The notes below the pieces were generated by a model. It was not told the origin of the DNA. It ran no database searches and saw only the letters and a program-made list of their open reading frames with translations. Positions 9,443 to 18,022 of a stretch of 64,000 bases of DNA are shown piece by piece (the first letter of the stretch is position 1; each line of letters begins with the position of its first letter). This DNA is from Sinomonas sp. P10A9 (GTDB taxonomy: Bacteria > Actinomycetota > Actinomycetes > Actinomycetales > Micrococcaceae), in NCBI RefSeq assembly GCF_041022165.1, contig NZ_CP163302.1, forward strand, positions 2,976,001 to 3,040,000, in the 5' to 3' direction. The translations under genes and the position numbers were made by a program.

Positions 9443-9640
9443 ATGGACAAGCTCATGGTCTCCCTCATGACGTTCTGGAACGACCTCACCAGCACCGACA
9501 AGGAGAAGGGCGCCACGGCCACCGAGTACGCGCTCCTCGTCGGCCTCATCGCGCTCATCATCGCCGTCGGCGTCCTCGCCTTCGGCAACGCACTGAACAC
9601 CTGGTTCAATGCGCTCGCCACCAAGGTCGCCACCTGGTAG
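9443..9640 (+). CDS. flp: Flp-family type IVb pilin (first copy)
   Basis: A 65-residue prepilin. The leader of about 22 residues ends in KEKG; processing is expected after that Gly, leaving ATATEYALLVGLIALIIA with the conserved Glu at mature position 5 and one hydrophobic helix. The AAAAGGA ribosome-binding site is strong. It is the first gene of the Tad operon. Its mature part is nearly identical to that of the next gene, so the two are a tandem duplication, but its leader is partly hydrophobic (MDKLMVSLMTFW), unlike that of the neighbour. Confidence 0.92.
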   Translation: MDKLMVSLMTFWNDLTSTDKEKGATATEYALLVGLIALIIAVGVLAFGNALNTWFNALATKVATW

Positions 9641-9678
9641 TAGATGCACCGAAACAGATCCACAGCCAGGGGGGATAG

Positions 9679-9864
9679 ATGGAAAAGGGACAGACAGTCC
9701 AAGTAGAGCCGATCACCGTTACAGGTGAAGAGGGTGCCACCGCCACTGAGTATGCGCTCCTCGTCGGGCTCATCGCGCTCATCATCGCCGTCGGCGTGTT
9801 GGCCTTCGGCGGCGCGCTGAACACGTGGTTCAACAGCCTCGCGACAACAGTCGCAACCTGGTGA
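9679..9864 (+). CDS. flp: Flp-family type IVb pilin (second, tandem copy)
   Basis: A 61-residue prepilin with the same cleavage and helix motif as the first copy (GEEG, then ATATEYALLVGLIALIIA). Its C-terminus ends LATTVATW, against LATKVATW in copy 1. The leader MEKGQTVQVEPITVTGEEG is hydrophilic and acidic. It starts 38 bases after the first pilin, with AGGGGGGA upstream. The DNA of the mature region remains close to copy 1, consistent with recent duplication or gene conversion. It is either a major pilin or a partner subunit. Confidence 0.92.
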   Translation: MEKGQTVQVEPITVTGEEGATATEYALLVGLIALIIAVGVLAFGGALNTWFNSLATTVATW

Positions 9865-9925
9865 ACCGGCTGGCGGCTGGGCGGCAAGCCGCCCAGCCGC
9901 GCAGACATCCCATGGAGGGGGGATC

Positions 9926-10297
9926 ATGAAGTCCAGACGTGCAGCGAAAGACCGTGGCGCGGTCGCGGTCGAATTCGTCCTCGTCGCCCCGCTCTTCTTC
10001 GCGGTGATGCTCGGCATCGTCGAGTTCGCCAACTTCTTCCGCGTGCAGATCAGCGTCACCCAAGCGGCCAGGGAAGCCGCCCGGTCCATGGCGATCAGCA
10101 ACAGCCAATCCACGGCGGCAGCGGCCGCCACGGCGGCCGCACCGACGGTCGGACCGCTGAGCTATTCGTTCTCCCCTTCGTCCTGTGCACCAAACCAAAC
10201 CGTGACCGTAAGCATCCAGTATTCGATGCCAAGTCTCACGGGCATTGCCGGGCCGTGGACCGTCTCGGGCGTCAGCGCTATGAGGTGTGGGGGATGA
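9926..10297 (+). CDS. tadE: TadE-like pseudopilin
   Basis: A 123-residue minor pilin-like protein. After a basic leader (MKSRRAAKDRG) comes AVAVEFVLVAPLFFAVML, the TadE-type prepilin signature with Glu at position 5, then a conserved FRVQISVTQAAREAAR segment and a short external domain. A strong GGAGGGGGG precedes the ATG. Its last four bases overlap the start of the TadG-like gene (ATGA), implying coupled translation. Confidence 0.88.
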   Translation: MKSRRAAKDRGAVAVEFVLVAPLFFAVMLGIVEFANFFRVQISVTQAAREAARSMAISNSQSTAAAAATAAAPTVGPLSYSFSPSSCAPNQTVTVSIQYSMPSLTGIAGPWTVSGVSAMRCGG

Positions 10298-11343
10298 TCC
10301 GGGGCACCCGCGCCGACGGGGAGCGCGGTGCAATCGCCATCCTGTCCGTCGTGCTCATGCTCGCCCTCATAGGGGTCGGCGCGGTGGCTGTCGATCTCGG
10401 TCAGGTGTATGCCGAGCGGGCTCAACTCCAGAATGGAGCCGACTCAGCCGCCATCGCCATCGGGCAGCAGTGCTATAAGAACCAGACCTGCTCTTCGTCT
10501 TACGCGGGCGCTTGGACTGCTGCTGCGCAGCCACTGGTCAACGGCAACGCGAATGACAACGCCTCGGCGATCCAATCGGTGACGTTCCCGGTAGTCAACG
10601 GCCTCCAGGAGGTTGTCGTCACAACCTCGACGAGGGATGGCGCGAGCGGGGCAGGATTCCTCACGCCCCTCTTCGCCAAGGCCCTCAACGTAGCCCCCGC
10701 AACCGTGGGGGCGCAGGCGACCGTCAGTTTGAAGCCACCCGGAAACGGAGGTGGCTTTCCCCTCGCCTTCGCCAACAGTTGCTTCGACCTCCAGAGCGGC
10801 CAGAAGGCCGGGAACATCATGCAATTGGAGTGGAAGCCCGGCATGACCTGTACGGGTCCGTCTGGTGCGGTGATTGCAGGGGGTTGGGGATGGCTTTCGC
10901 AGTCGGGGCCGTGCCAAGCAACTACGGCGAGTGGGACTGACTACATCCCATCCAATCCTGGGAACGGAGTGGCACAGCTTCAGGCGTGCCAGCCGATCCT
11001 GCAAGGATGGATCGACACCATCAACGCCGGCGGCCAGGTCAACGTGGTCTTTCCCGTCTTCGATCAGGCCATCGCTCAAGGGGCCGGGGGTCAATTCCAC
11101 ATCCTCGGTTACGCCACCTTGCGGATCTACGGTTGGCACTTCGCCAACGCAGGCTCGCCCTACGAGTTCCATGACAAGGCCTCGGACCTGACAGCCCTGG
11201 GAATCAATCCCCTGTACGCGTGCAGCGCCGGCGACGATCGCTGCGTCATCGCGCAGTTCGTCCGCTTCGACACCGTGGACCCCTCCACTGGGACCGGTTC
11301 AGGGCAGGACCTCGGCACCACCGTGGTCACCCTCATCAAGTAG
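10294..11343 (+). CDS. tadG: TadG-like pilus assembly protein
   Basis: A 349-residue protein with one N-terminal membrane helix (GAIAILSVVLMLALIGVG) followed by AVDLGQVYAERAQLQNGADS, the hallmark of the putative Flp pilus-assembly TadE/G-like N-terminus. The rest is a large exported domain containing several Cys residues that could form disulfides. It lacks the von Willebrand A domain of the longest TadG proteins. The ATG at 10294 is chosen because it overlaps the tadE stop and follows GTGTGGGGG; the frame itself opens at 10255. Confidence 0.8.
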   Translation: MIRGTRADGERGAIAILSVVLMLALIGVGAVAVDLGQVYAERAQLQNGADSAAIAIGQQCYKNQTCSSSYAGAWTAAAQPLVNGNANDNASAIQSVTFPVVNGLQEVVVTTSTRDGASGAGFLTPLFAKALNVAPATVGAQATVSLKPPGNGGGFPLAFANSCFDLQSGQKAGNIMQLEWKPGMTCTGPSGAVIAGGWGWLSQSGPCQATTASGTDYIPSNPGNGVAQLQACQPILQGWIDTINAGGQVNVVFPVFDQAIAQGAGGQFHILGYATLRIYGWHFANAGSPYEFHDKASDLTALGINPLYACSAGDDRCVIAQFVRFDTVDPSTGTGSGQDLGTTVVTLIK

Positions 11344-11364
11344 CAATCATCTAAGGAGATACCC

Positions 11365-12126
11365 GTGAGGACCCGCCTACTGGGAGGCGTGGCCGCTCTG
11401 ATTGTCGCAATCATTGGCGCCGCACTTCTCATCATTTATGTCAACGGAGCCGACGCCCGCGCGTTCGCCAACACGGAGACGCAGGACGTCTACGTCGTGC
11501 AGAAGCCAGTCATTGCCGGCACTGCGGTCGGAAGCCTCGGGGATTCCGTCGCCAAGAAGCCCGTTCCCAAGGGCGTCCTCGCAGCTGACGCAGTCGCGGA
11601 CCTCGGGGCCATCCAGGGGAAGGTCGCGTCGGTGGCCCTCCAGCCGGGAGAACAACTCCTTGCGTCCCGATTCGTGGAAGCTGGCGCACTCAATGGTCCC
11701 GGCCGCGCGGCCGTCCCGGCCGGAATGCAGGAAGTCACGGTCCGGCTCCCCATCGAACGGGTCGTCGGAGGAGCCCTCTCCGCCGGCGACACGGTAGGCG
11801 TCTTCCTCTCGTTCTCCAAAGAGGAAAACGCGCCCTCGCAGACCCAACTCTCGTTCCACAAAGTGCTCGTGACCGGCATCCAAACCACATCGGGGGTTGC
11901 GGCGCAGAACAATGCGACAGCCTCCCCACAGCCGAGCAGTGGAGGCGGCATCAACAGCGGCGGTGGTGGTGGCACCTCCGAATACCTCGTGACCATAGCC
12001 CGTACAGCCGCTGACGCCGAGAAGATCGTGTTTGCTGCCGAGTTCGGCAAGCTGTACCTCTCGAAGGAGCCCTCGTCCGCGGTCGAGAACGGCGGCGGCA
12101 TTGATCGGGCGAAGGTCTTGCGATGA
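11365..12126 (+). CDS. cpaB: CpaB/RcpC-like Flp pilus assembly protein
   Basis: 253 residues: an N-terminal membrane anchor (LLGGVAALIVAIIGAALLII) then a SAF-type domain (VYVVQKPVIAGTAVG, later VTVRLPIERVVGGALSAGDTVGVFLSF). A Gly/Ser-rich insert lies near residues 190-205. In diderms RcpC works with the secretin; in this presumably monoderm host it may guide the pilus through the wall. The GTG start at 11365 follows AAGGAGAT. Its stop overlaps the cpaE start. Confidence 0.85.
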   Translation: MRTRLLGGVAALIVAIIGAALLIIYVNGADARAFANTETQDVYVVQKPVIAGTAVGSLGDSVAKKPVPKGVLAADAVADLGAIQGKVASVALQPGEQLLASRFVEAGALNGPGRAAVPAGMQEVTVRLPIERVVGGALSAGDTVGVFLSFSKEENAPSQTQLSFHKVLVTGIQTTSGVAAQNNATASPQPSSGGGINSGGGGGTSEYLVTIARTAADAEKIVFAAEFGKLYLSKEPSSAVENGGGIDRAKVLR

Positions 12127-13325
12127 GCCGCTTCGCTCTCATCACAGCAGACGCTGATTTCGAACACCGAATCCGGCTGGCTGCGGCGAGCCTTCCCGGT
12201 GCCCTCCAGACGTTCCAGGCGAACTTCCTGCCCGCCAGCATCGACGACGTGTTCAACCAACTCGTGGGTGAGCCTATCGAGGTGTTGATCCTCGGGCCGG
12301 ACCTGCGCTCCGACGACGCTTTCAAATTCGCCACGGCGGTTGATGCGCGTCATCCGCATGTGAGCCTCATCTACGCGGCCCAGCCGACGCCTGATCTGGC
12401 TCTGTCGGCCATGCGATCGGGCGTCAGGGACCTCGTGATCCCAACGGCCGACTCAGAGTCCCTCCGCAGCCACCTTGAACAGGCTGCGGCCTCGGCTACC
12501 TCTCGGCTCGCAGCGGCACCGCCGATCGGCACCATCGGCGATGAGTCGGAGCACGCGCACGGGCGGATCATCGCGGTGATGTCGCCCAAGGGAGGTGTTG
12601 GCAAGACCACGATAGCCACTAACATCGCCGTCGGGCTTGGCAAGATTGCGCCGATGTCGGTGGTCATCGTGGATCTCGACCTGCAGTTCGGCGACGTCGC
12701 GAGCGCCCTCATGCTCAACCCCGAACGGACCATTCTCGATGCAGCGAGCGGGCCGATGGACTCCCTTTCGCTCAAGACCTATCTCGCCCCGCATCCAACG
12801 AACATCTATGCGCTGTGCGCCCCGAGGAATCCGGCCGACGCCGACAAGATCTCCCCGGACGGGATTGCGGAACTCATCAAGCACCTTGCGGCGGACTTCC
12901 AGTACATCATCATCGACACATCGCCCGGCTTGGGGGAGCATGTTCTGGCGACTCTGGACCAGGCGAGCGACGTGGTGTGGGTTTGCGGCATGGACATTCC
13001 GAGTGTGCGCGGCCTCAAGTCGGGCCTCGAGATCCTCAACGAGCTTCATATGCTCCCCGAACATCGGCATGTGGTGCTGAACATGGCGGACCGCAGGACT
13101 GGCATCACGCTCCAGGACGTTGAGGCCACCCTCGGGGTGCCAGTCGACGTCGTCCTCCCCCGCTCGCGCTCGCTCCCGCTTTCGACGAATCGCGGTGTCC
13201 CGGCGCTCCAGGACGGCCTGCGGGATCCCGTAGTCAAGGGTCTGCGCAAGCTCATCGATCGGTTCAGGCCCCAATGGGACAACCGTGACCACAAGCAATT
13301 GCACCGAAGGGCGGACTTCCAGTGA
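12123..13325 (+). CDS. cpaE: CpaE/TadZ-like ATPase with pseudo-receiver domain
   Basis: 400 residues. The N-terminal 130 form a receiver-like domain (FALITADADFEHRIRL) without a typical phosphorylation site. The C-terminal MinD/ParA-like ATPase has the deviant Walker A SPKGGVGKTTIATN near residues 157-170 and VVIVDLDLQFGD. TadZ proteins localise the Tad machine to its site in the cell. It overlaps both neighbours by four bases, so it is embedded in a tightly coupled operon. Confidence 0.88.
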   Translation: MSRFALITADADFEHRIRLAAASLPGALQTFQANFLPASIDDVFNQLVGEPIEVLILGPDLRSDDAFKFATAVDARHPHVSLIYAAQPTPDLALSAMRSGVRDLVIPTADSESLRSHLEQAAASATSRLAAAPPIGTIGDESEHAHGRIIAVMSPKGGVGKTTIATNIAVGLGKIAPMSVVIVDLDLQFGDVASALMLNPERTILDAASGPMDSLSLKTYLAPHPTNIYALCAPRNPADADKISPDGIAELIKHLAADFQYIIIDTSPGLGEHVLATLDQASDVVWVCGMDIPSVRGLKSGLEILNELHMLPEHRHVVLNMADRRTGITLQDVEATLGVPVDVVLPRSRSLPLSTNRGVPALQDGLRDPVVKGLRKLIDRFRPQWDNRDHKQLHRRADFQ

Positions 13326-14845
13326 ACCTATCAGACCGCCTTCTGGATGCCCGCGGTGAGCGACGCCCGCCCGCTGTGTTCGCGGCGCCGCCGGAAGAAC
13401 ACGGGAATCTTGAGACGACGGCGCTGCCCGTCACCGAGCTAGAACTTGCCGCGCCCGAACACACCGCGACGAACCTCAGCACCCGTGTTCAGGCCAAAGC
13501 CGCAGCCGACGCCGAAGCCCGCCTCGCCGTCCACGACGTCGCCACGCCCGGGAGCGTGCGGACGAGCCTCGCGCTGAGAGAGCTCAAGCAGAGGGTAAGC
13601 GTCGAGCTGTATGAGCGCGTCGGGAGTCGCATCACCGACTCGGCACTCAGCGAGGCCGACCTCCACGACTTTGTCCGCACCGAGCTTCGTTCCATCGTCT
13701 CGGACCAGTCGGTGCCACTGTCCGCAAGTGAGCGCGAGCGGCTCATCGACGAGACGATGGACGATGTCCTCGGACTCGGGCCGCTTCAACGATACATTGA
13801 CGATCCGAGTGTCACTGAGGTGATGGTCAACCGCGCCGACCAGGTCTACATCGAGCGCCACGGCCAGCTCTTCGCTACTGAGACGACGTTCTCCTCCGAG
13901 GAGCAGCTGCGCCGCGTCATCGAGCGAATCGTCTCGCGCGTGGGCCGGCGCATCGACGAATCGTCGCCCCTTGTCGACGCGCGTCTCTCAGACGGTTCTC
14001 GTGTCAACGCAATCATTCCGCCGCTCGCCGTGAACGGAGCGGCACTCACGATCCGCAAATTCTCGCGCGAAGCCCTCAGTGTCAATAAGCTCATCGAACT
14101 GGGCACGCTGAACCCCGAGATGGCTGAATTGCTTGATGCTTGCGTGCGGGCACGCATGAACATCATCGTTTCGGGCGGTACGGGCACAGGCAAGACCACC
14201 CTCCTCAATGTGCTCTCCTCGTTCATCCCGCACGACGAGCGGATCGTGACGATCGAGGACGCCGTAGAACTCCAGCTCCAGCAGGAGCACGTGATTCGCC
14301 TCGAGAGCCGCCCGCCCAACATCGAGGGCCAGGGCGCTATTACGATCCGCGACCTTGTGCGTAACACGCTCCGCATGAGGCCGGACAGGATCATCGTCGG
14401 AGAGGTCCGTGGAGGCGAGACCCTCGACATGCTCCAAGCCATGAACACGGGGCACGACGGCTCGCTCTCGACAGTCCATGCCAACTCCCCTCGTGACTCG
14501 ATCGCACGCCTCGAGACTCTCGTGCTCATGGCCGGAATGGACCTGCCCCTGCGGGCGATCCGCGAGCAGGTTGCATCGGCCGTCAACCTCATCGTGCACC
14601 TCACGCGCCTCCGCGACGGAACGCGGCGTGTCACCCACGTGACCGAAGTCCAGGGCATGGAAGGAGACGTAGTCACTCTGCAGGATGCATTCCTGTTCGA
14701 CTACGCAGCCGGACTCGATGCCGACGGGCGATTCCTGGGCAAGCCGATCCCCACTGGAGTGCGCCCACGGTTTACGGAACGATTCCGCGATCTGGGAATC
14801 CAGATCAGCCCATCCATCTTCGGCCAACATTACGGGAAGATGTGA
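13322..14845 (+). CDS. cpaF: CpaF/TadA secretion ATPase
   Basis: A hexameric GspE-superfamily ATPase that powers Flp pilus assembly. 507 residues: a helical N-terminal domain, then Walker A GGTGTGKTTLLN near residue 285, the His-box and Walker B region RMRPDRIIVGEVRGGETLDML, and the GHDGSLSTVHANSPRDS motif. The start is a GTG overlapping the cpaE stop (GTGA). A single secretion ATPase with TadB and TadC is the normal core of the system. Confidence 0.92.
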   Translation: MNLSDRLLDARGERRPPAVFAAPPEEHGNLETTALPVTELELAAPEHTATNLSTRVQAKAAADAEARLAVHDVATPGSVRTSLALRELKQRVSVELYERVGSRITDSALSEADLHDFVRTELRSIVSDQSVPLSASERERLIDETMDDVLGLGPLQRYIDDPSVTEVMVNRADQVYIERHGQLFATETTFSSEEQLRRVIERIVSRVGRRIDESSPLVDARLSDGSRVNAIIPPLAVNGAALTIRKFSREALSVNKLIELGTLNPEMAELLDACVRARMNIIVSGGTGTGKTTLLNVLSSFIPHDERIVTIEDAVELQLQQEHVIRLESRPPNIEGQGAITIRDLVRNTLRMRPDRIIVGEVRGGETLDMLQAMNTGHDGSLSTVHANSPRDSIARLETLVLMAGMDLPLRAIREQVASAVNLIVHLTRLRDGTRRVTHVTEVQGMEGDVVTLQDAFLFDYAAGLDADGRFLGKPIPTGVRPRFTERFRDLGIQISPSIFGQHYGKM

Positions 14846-14849
14846 CGCT

Positions 14850-15794
14850 GTGGATTCCCCCTTCATGCTCGTCGCCGGCATTCTGGCCATCTACGCGGGG
14901 CTCCTGCTCTTCGTGATCGTTGTTCTGCGTTCCCGGAAGACCGTCGCCATTGGGCGACGCCGGCCTCAACAGCAGGAAACCTCTTCGTCGGCCCTGACCA
15001 AACTGACCAACACCGCAGTCAGTGCCATCACCAGGTCGTTGCAGGGACGGCAGCTCCGATTCGCGAACGCAGACAAGTTCGAGCAGGCCGGCCTCAAGAT
15101 CCGCGTTGGCGACTTCGTCCTCATGGCCGGGGCAGGCACCCTCGTGGGTGCCATTCTGGGCTTCGTTCTCGGTGGCTTGGCCCTCGGCCTCCTTTTCGCC
15201 GTGGTGGTTCCCATCCTCTTCGTTGTGGGCCTCAACACCCTCGCTTCACGTCGGCAAGCCAAGTTCGCGGAGCAGCTGCCGGACACGCTGCAGATGCTCT
15301 CCGGAAGCATGCGAGCTGGCCACAGCCTCCTGCGGGCCGTCGATGGAGCGGCGAGCGAGGCAGAATCTCCCATGGGTGAGGAGTTGCGGCGCGTGGTCAA
15401 CGAATCGCGTATCGGCCGTGACCTCACGGAATCGCTGCTCGAGACTGCGTCGCGCATGAAGAGCGAGGATTTCCTCTGGGTGGCCCAAGCCATAGAGACC
15501 CATCGGGAAGTCGGCGGCAATCTCGCCGAACTCCTCGACAACGTGAACGAGACCATCCGCGAACGAGCTCAGATCGCCCGCCAGGTGCGGGCCCTGAGCG
15601 CTGAGGGCCGTACGTCTGGTGTAGTGCTCGTGTCGCTGCCGATCATCATGTTCTTCCTCATGATGCTGGTGAATCCGTACTACGCGACCACCTTCCTCAC
15701 GACCGTGCCGGGTTGGATCATGCTCACCGTCGTCGTCATCATGCTGCTCGTGGGCACCTTCTGGCTCAGCCGACTCATCAAGCCGAAGTACTGA
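14850..15794 (+). CDS. tadB: TadB-like inner-membrane platform protein
   Basis: About 314 residues with an N-terminal membrane helix, a T2SSF domain (MLSGSMRAGHSLLRAVDGAASEAESPMGEELRR) and C-terminal helices (LMMLVNPYYATTFLTTVPGWIML). It forms the membrane platform with TadC, on which CpaF acts. The GTG at 14850, five bases after the cpaF stop, is preferred; an ATG at 14865 is also possible. The frame extends upstream into cpaF, but that part is unrelated. Confidence 0.85.
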   Translation: MDSPFMLVAGILAIYAGLLLFVIVVLRSRKTVAIGRRRPQQQETSSSALTKLTNTAVSAITRSLQGRQLRFANADKFEQAGLKIRVGDFVLMAGAGTLVGAILGFVLGGLALGLLFAVVVPILFVVGLNTLASRRQAKFAEQLPDTLQMLSGSMRAGHSLLRAVDGAASEAESPMGEELRRVVNESRIGRDLTESLLETASRMKSEDFLWVAQAIETHREVGGNLAELLDNVNETIRERAQIARQVRALSAEGRTSGVVLVSLPIIMFFLMMLVNPYYATTFLTTVPGWIMLTVVVIMLLVGTFWLSRLIKPKY

Positions 15795-15804
15795 GGAGCT
15801 AGAC

Positions 15805-16683
15805 ATGAACGTCTTAGCAATTGGAGCAATCCTTGCGATCGTGCTTCCAGTCGCCTTCCTGACCTGGAGCATCGTCACACCAGACCGGAGCGCGCGAGCC
15901 GCGATCGAGAAGAACCTCGGACTCCTCAAAGCCGGGCCGAAGCATTCCACGACGTCGATCTCGGAGGCCCTCACGGCTCTGTCTCGCAGGATCACTCCCG
16001 TCGGCTACACCGCATGGCTCGACGGAAAGCTTGCAGGCGCCGGTCGGCCTCGGTCATGGCCCCTGGACCGCGTGCTCGTCGCCAAACCGCTTCTGGCCCT
16101 CCTCGGGCTCTTCCTCGGCATACTTGTTCTGCTCCCCCACCCGGACGGCCCTCGCTTCCTCCTGCTGATCGCCCTCGGAGCGCTGTTCTACTTCGTGCCC
16201 GACATCCTCCTGAACAACTCCGCCCAGAAGAGGCGGCACGCGATGCAACTGGCGCTGCCCAACATGCTCGACCAAATGCTCATCTCGGTCGAGGCAGGCA
16301 TCGGATTCGAAGGCGCCATGGCTAGGGCTTCTGAAAGCACGACGGGTCCATTGTCCGATGAATTCGTCAGGACACTGCAGGATATCCAGGTGGGCCGCTC
16401 ACGCCGCGAGGCCTATACGGATCTGGCCGCTCGGGCCAGCTTCCCGGACATCAGGGCGTTTGTTCGATCCATCGTCCAAGCCGACCAGTACGGCATCGCC
16501 ATCGCCAAGGTCCTCAAGACGCAGGCCCAGGAGATGCGCCTCAAGCGACGGCAGCGGGCCGAGGAGCATGCCATGAAGATTCCCGTGAAGATCCTCTTCC
16601 CCCTGATTTTCGCGATCCTTCCGGCCATGTTCATCATCATCCTCGGCCCAGCAATTATGGGCATCATCAAGACCTTCTCGTAG
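15805..16683 (+). CDS. tadC: TadC-like inner-membrane platform protein
   Basis: 292 residues with the T2SSF-type motif ALPNMLDQMLISVEAGIGFE, cytoplasmic helices and a final pair of membrane segments ending IIILGPAIMGIIKTFS. It is the partner of TadB. The ATG follows TGAGGAGC with good spacing, ten bases after tadB. Confidence 0.86.
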   Translation: MNVLAIGAILAIVLPVAFLTWSIVTPDRSARAAIEKNLGLLKAGPKHSTTSISEALTALSRRITPVGYTAWLDGKLAGAGRPRSWPLDRVLVAKPLLALLGLFLGILVLLPHPDGPRFLLLIALGALFYFVPDILLNNSAQKRRHAMQLALPNMLDQMLISVEAGIGFEGAMARASESTTGPLSDEFVRTLQDIQVGRSRREAYTDLAARASFPDIRAFVRSIVQADQYGIAIAKVLKTQAQEMRLKRRQRAEEHAMKIPVKILFPLIFAILPAMFIIILGPAIMGIIKTFS

Positions 16684-16692
16684 AGATCCGCC

Positions 16693-16893
16693 GTGGAACT
16701 TCACAGATCTGAGCGCAGTTTTCGGCGAGGCGCAGAACACCCTGAACGAGGAGCGACTGCGACCGAGTATGCCGCACTGTTAGGCCTGATCGCCGTGGTC
16801 ATTTCGGTGGGAATTGGTCTATTCGGCGCGGCCTTGGGAACGTACTTCACAACAGCGGCGACATCGATCAGGACCATTCTCGGTATCCCGTGA
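16693..16893 (+). CDS. Flp-like pilin (third, divergent)
   Basis: A 66-residue prepilin-like protein. The leader is basic (RSERSFRRGAEHPERG) and is followed by ATATEYAALLGLIAVVISVG, with the cleavage Gly and Glu at position 5. It is more divergent from the two 5' pilins than they are from each other, and sits at the far end of the operon, nine bases after tadC. The GTG start has only a weak ribosome-binding site, which would fit a low-abundance minor pilin or tip subunit. That role is inferred. Confidence 0.78.
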   Translation: MELHRSERSFRRGAEHPERGATATEYAALLGLIAVVISVGIGLFGAALGTYFTTAATSIRTILGIP

Positions 16894-16926
16894 CGCCCTC
16901 ACACGCCCGTTCTGGGCCCTACAGAC

Positions 16927-16963
16927 GGAGCCCCCTCACGGAACCCAGACCGGAGGGGGCTCC
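16927..16963. terminator. terminator closing the Tad operon, convergent with truA
   Basis: An 11-bp perfect stem: GGAGCCCCCTC (16927-16937) with GAGGGGGCTCC (16953-16963). It lies 33 bases after the third pilin and 45 bases beyond the truA stop, so it can act on both strands. Confidence 0.85.
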
Positions 16964-17008
16964 TCCATTGTGGCTTCAATGGCGTGCCTCGGGGTTTCGA
17001 CTGCGCGC

Positions 17009-17989
17009 TCAACCACCGATAAGGTCGCGCCGCGCCCTTGTCTGCTCCGCTCGCTCGGCCATCTCCGCGGGGGATTCCGGGTACCCGACCTCCTCGAGCA
17101 CGAGCGGGTGCGCCGGGGCGAGGCGCGTCTTCGCGTCCCGCACGCGCGCGAGCATCCGCTCGTGCAGCCACTCAACGCTCTCGAGCCCCTCCCCCACCCG
17201 CAGCGCCGAGCCGACGAGGGCGCGCACCATGTTGTGGCAGAAGGCGTCCGCGCGCACCCGGGCAACCACCACGCCGCCGTCCAGCCGCTCGAACGAGAGC
17301 TCCTCGAGCGTCCGGACCGTCGTGGACCCCTCCCGCGGCTTGCAGAACGCGAGGAAGTCCTGGAGCCCCAGAAGCTGCTCGGCGGCGGCGTTCATGCGCG
17401 CCACGTCCACCTCCGCGCGGTGCCACAGCGTCGTACCGCGCAGCACCGGGTCCCAGTCCTCGGGCCGGTCCGCGATCCGGTACGAATAGCGCCTCCACAG
17501 CGCCGAGAACCGCGCGTCGAACCCCGGCGGAGGAACGACCGCGCGATGCACCACGAGCGCGCCCGTCGCCTCCCCGAGCACTCGGCTCAGAGCGCCGCCC
17601 AGCCTCCGAACGAGGGCGTGCTCCGGCGACTCCGATGACCGACGCGAGAGACCGGCCCACTCGTCCCCCGTGAGATCCAGATGCACCACTTGCCCGCGCG
17701 CGTGCACCCCGGCATCTGTGCGCCCGGCCACCACCACACGGACCGGCCGACGCAACAGGAGCGCGAGCGCCTCCTCCAGTGTCCCCTGAGCCGTGCGAAG
17801 CCCTGGCTGCAGGGCCCACCCGCTGAACGGTGCGCCGTCGTACGCGAGATCGAGCCGGACGCGCACAGCGCCAGCCAGCCCCGCGCCGTCGTGCGCCCCG
17901 GAGACCACCAGGGGCGTCCCAGAACCCCCCGCAGACGCCGGAAGGCCCCCGTTCCCAGAATCGGGAACGGGGGCCTTCTCTGCACTCAT
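17009..17989 (-). CDS. truA: tRNA pseudouridine(38-40) synthase
   Basis: Isomerises uridines 38-40 in the anticodon arm. The catalytic Asp is in AGRTDAGVHARGQV, with LAYDGAPFSGWALQPG ahead of it and FCHNMVRALVGSALRVG further on. The longest frame (326 residues, ATG at 17989) is given, but residues 4-16 are encoded by a 16-bp perfect hairpin that looks like the rplQ terminator, and residues 1-40 are low complexity. GTG codons at 17908 or 17866 would give 285-299 residues, the usual family size, and are more credible starts. It is the last gene of the alpha-operon region, as in many bacteria. Confidence 0.9.
   Translation of the reverse strand: MSAEKAPVPDSGNGGLPASAGGSGTPLVVSGAHDGAGLAGAVRVRLDLAYDGAPFSGWALQPGLRTAQGTLEEALALLLRRPVRVVVAGRTDAGVHARGQVVHLDLTGDEWAGLSRRSSESPEHALVRRLGGALSRVLGEATGALVVHRAVVPPPGFDARFSALWRRYSYRIADRPEDWDPVLRGTTLWHRAEVDVARMNAAAEQLLGLQDFLAFCKPREGSTTVRTLEELSFERLDGGVVVARVRADAFCHNMVRALVGSALRVGEGLESVEWLHERMLARVRDAKTRLAPAHPLVLEEVGYPESPAEMAERAEQTRARRDLIGG
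17942..17979 (-). terminator. rplQ terminator lying inside the 5' end of the longest truA frame
   Basis: A 16-bp perfect stem, GAAGGCCCCCGTTCCC (17942-17957) with its complement at 17964-17979 and a 6-base loop. It begins 44 bases after the rplQ stop in the direction of transcription. Its strength and position are those of an operon terminator. Confidence 0.8.
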
Positions 17990-18022
17990 GAGCCCCAGTC
18001 TATCGAGGCGTCACGGCGCGAT

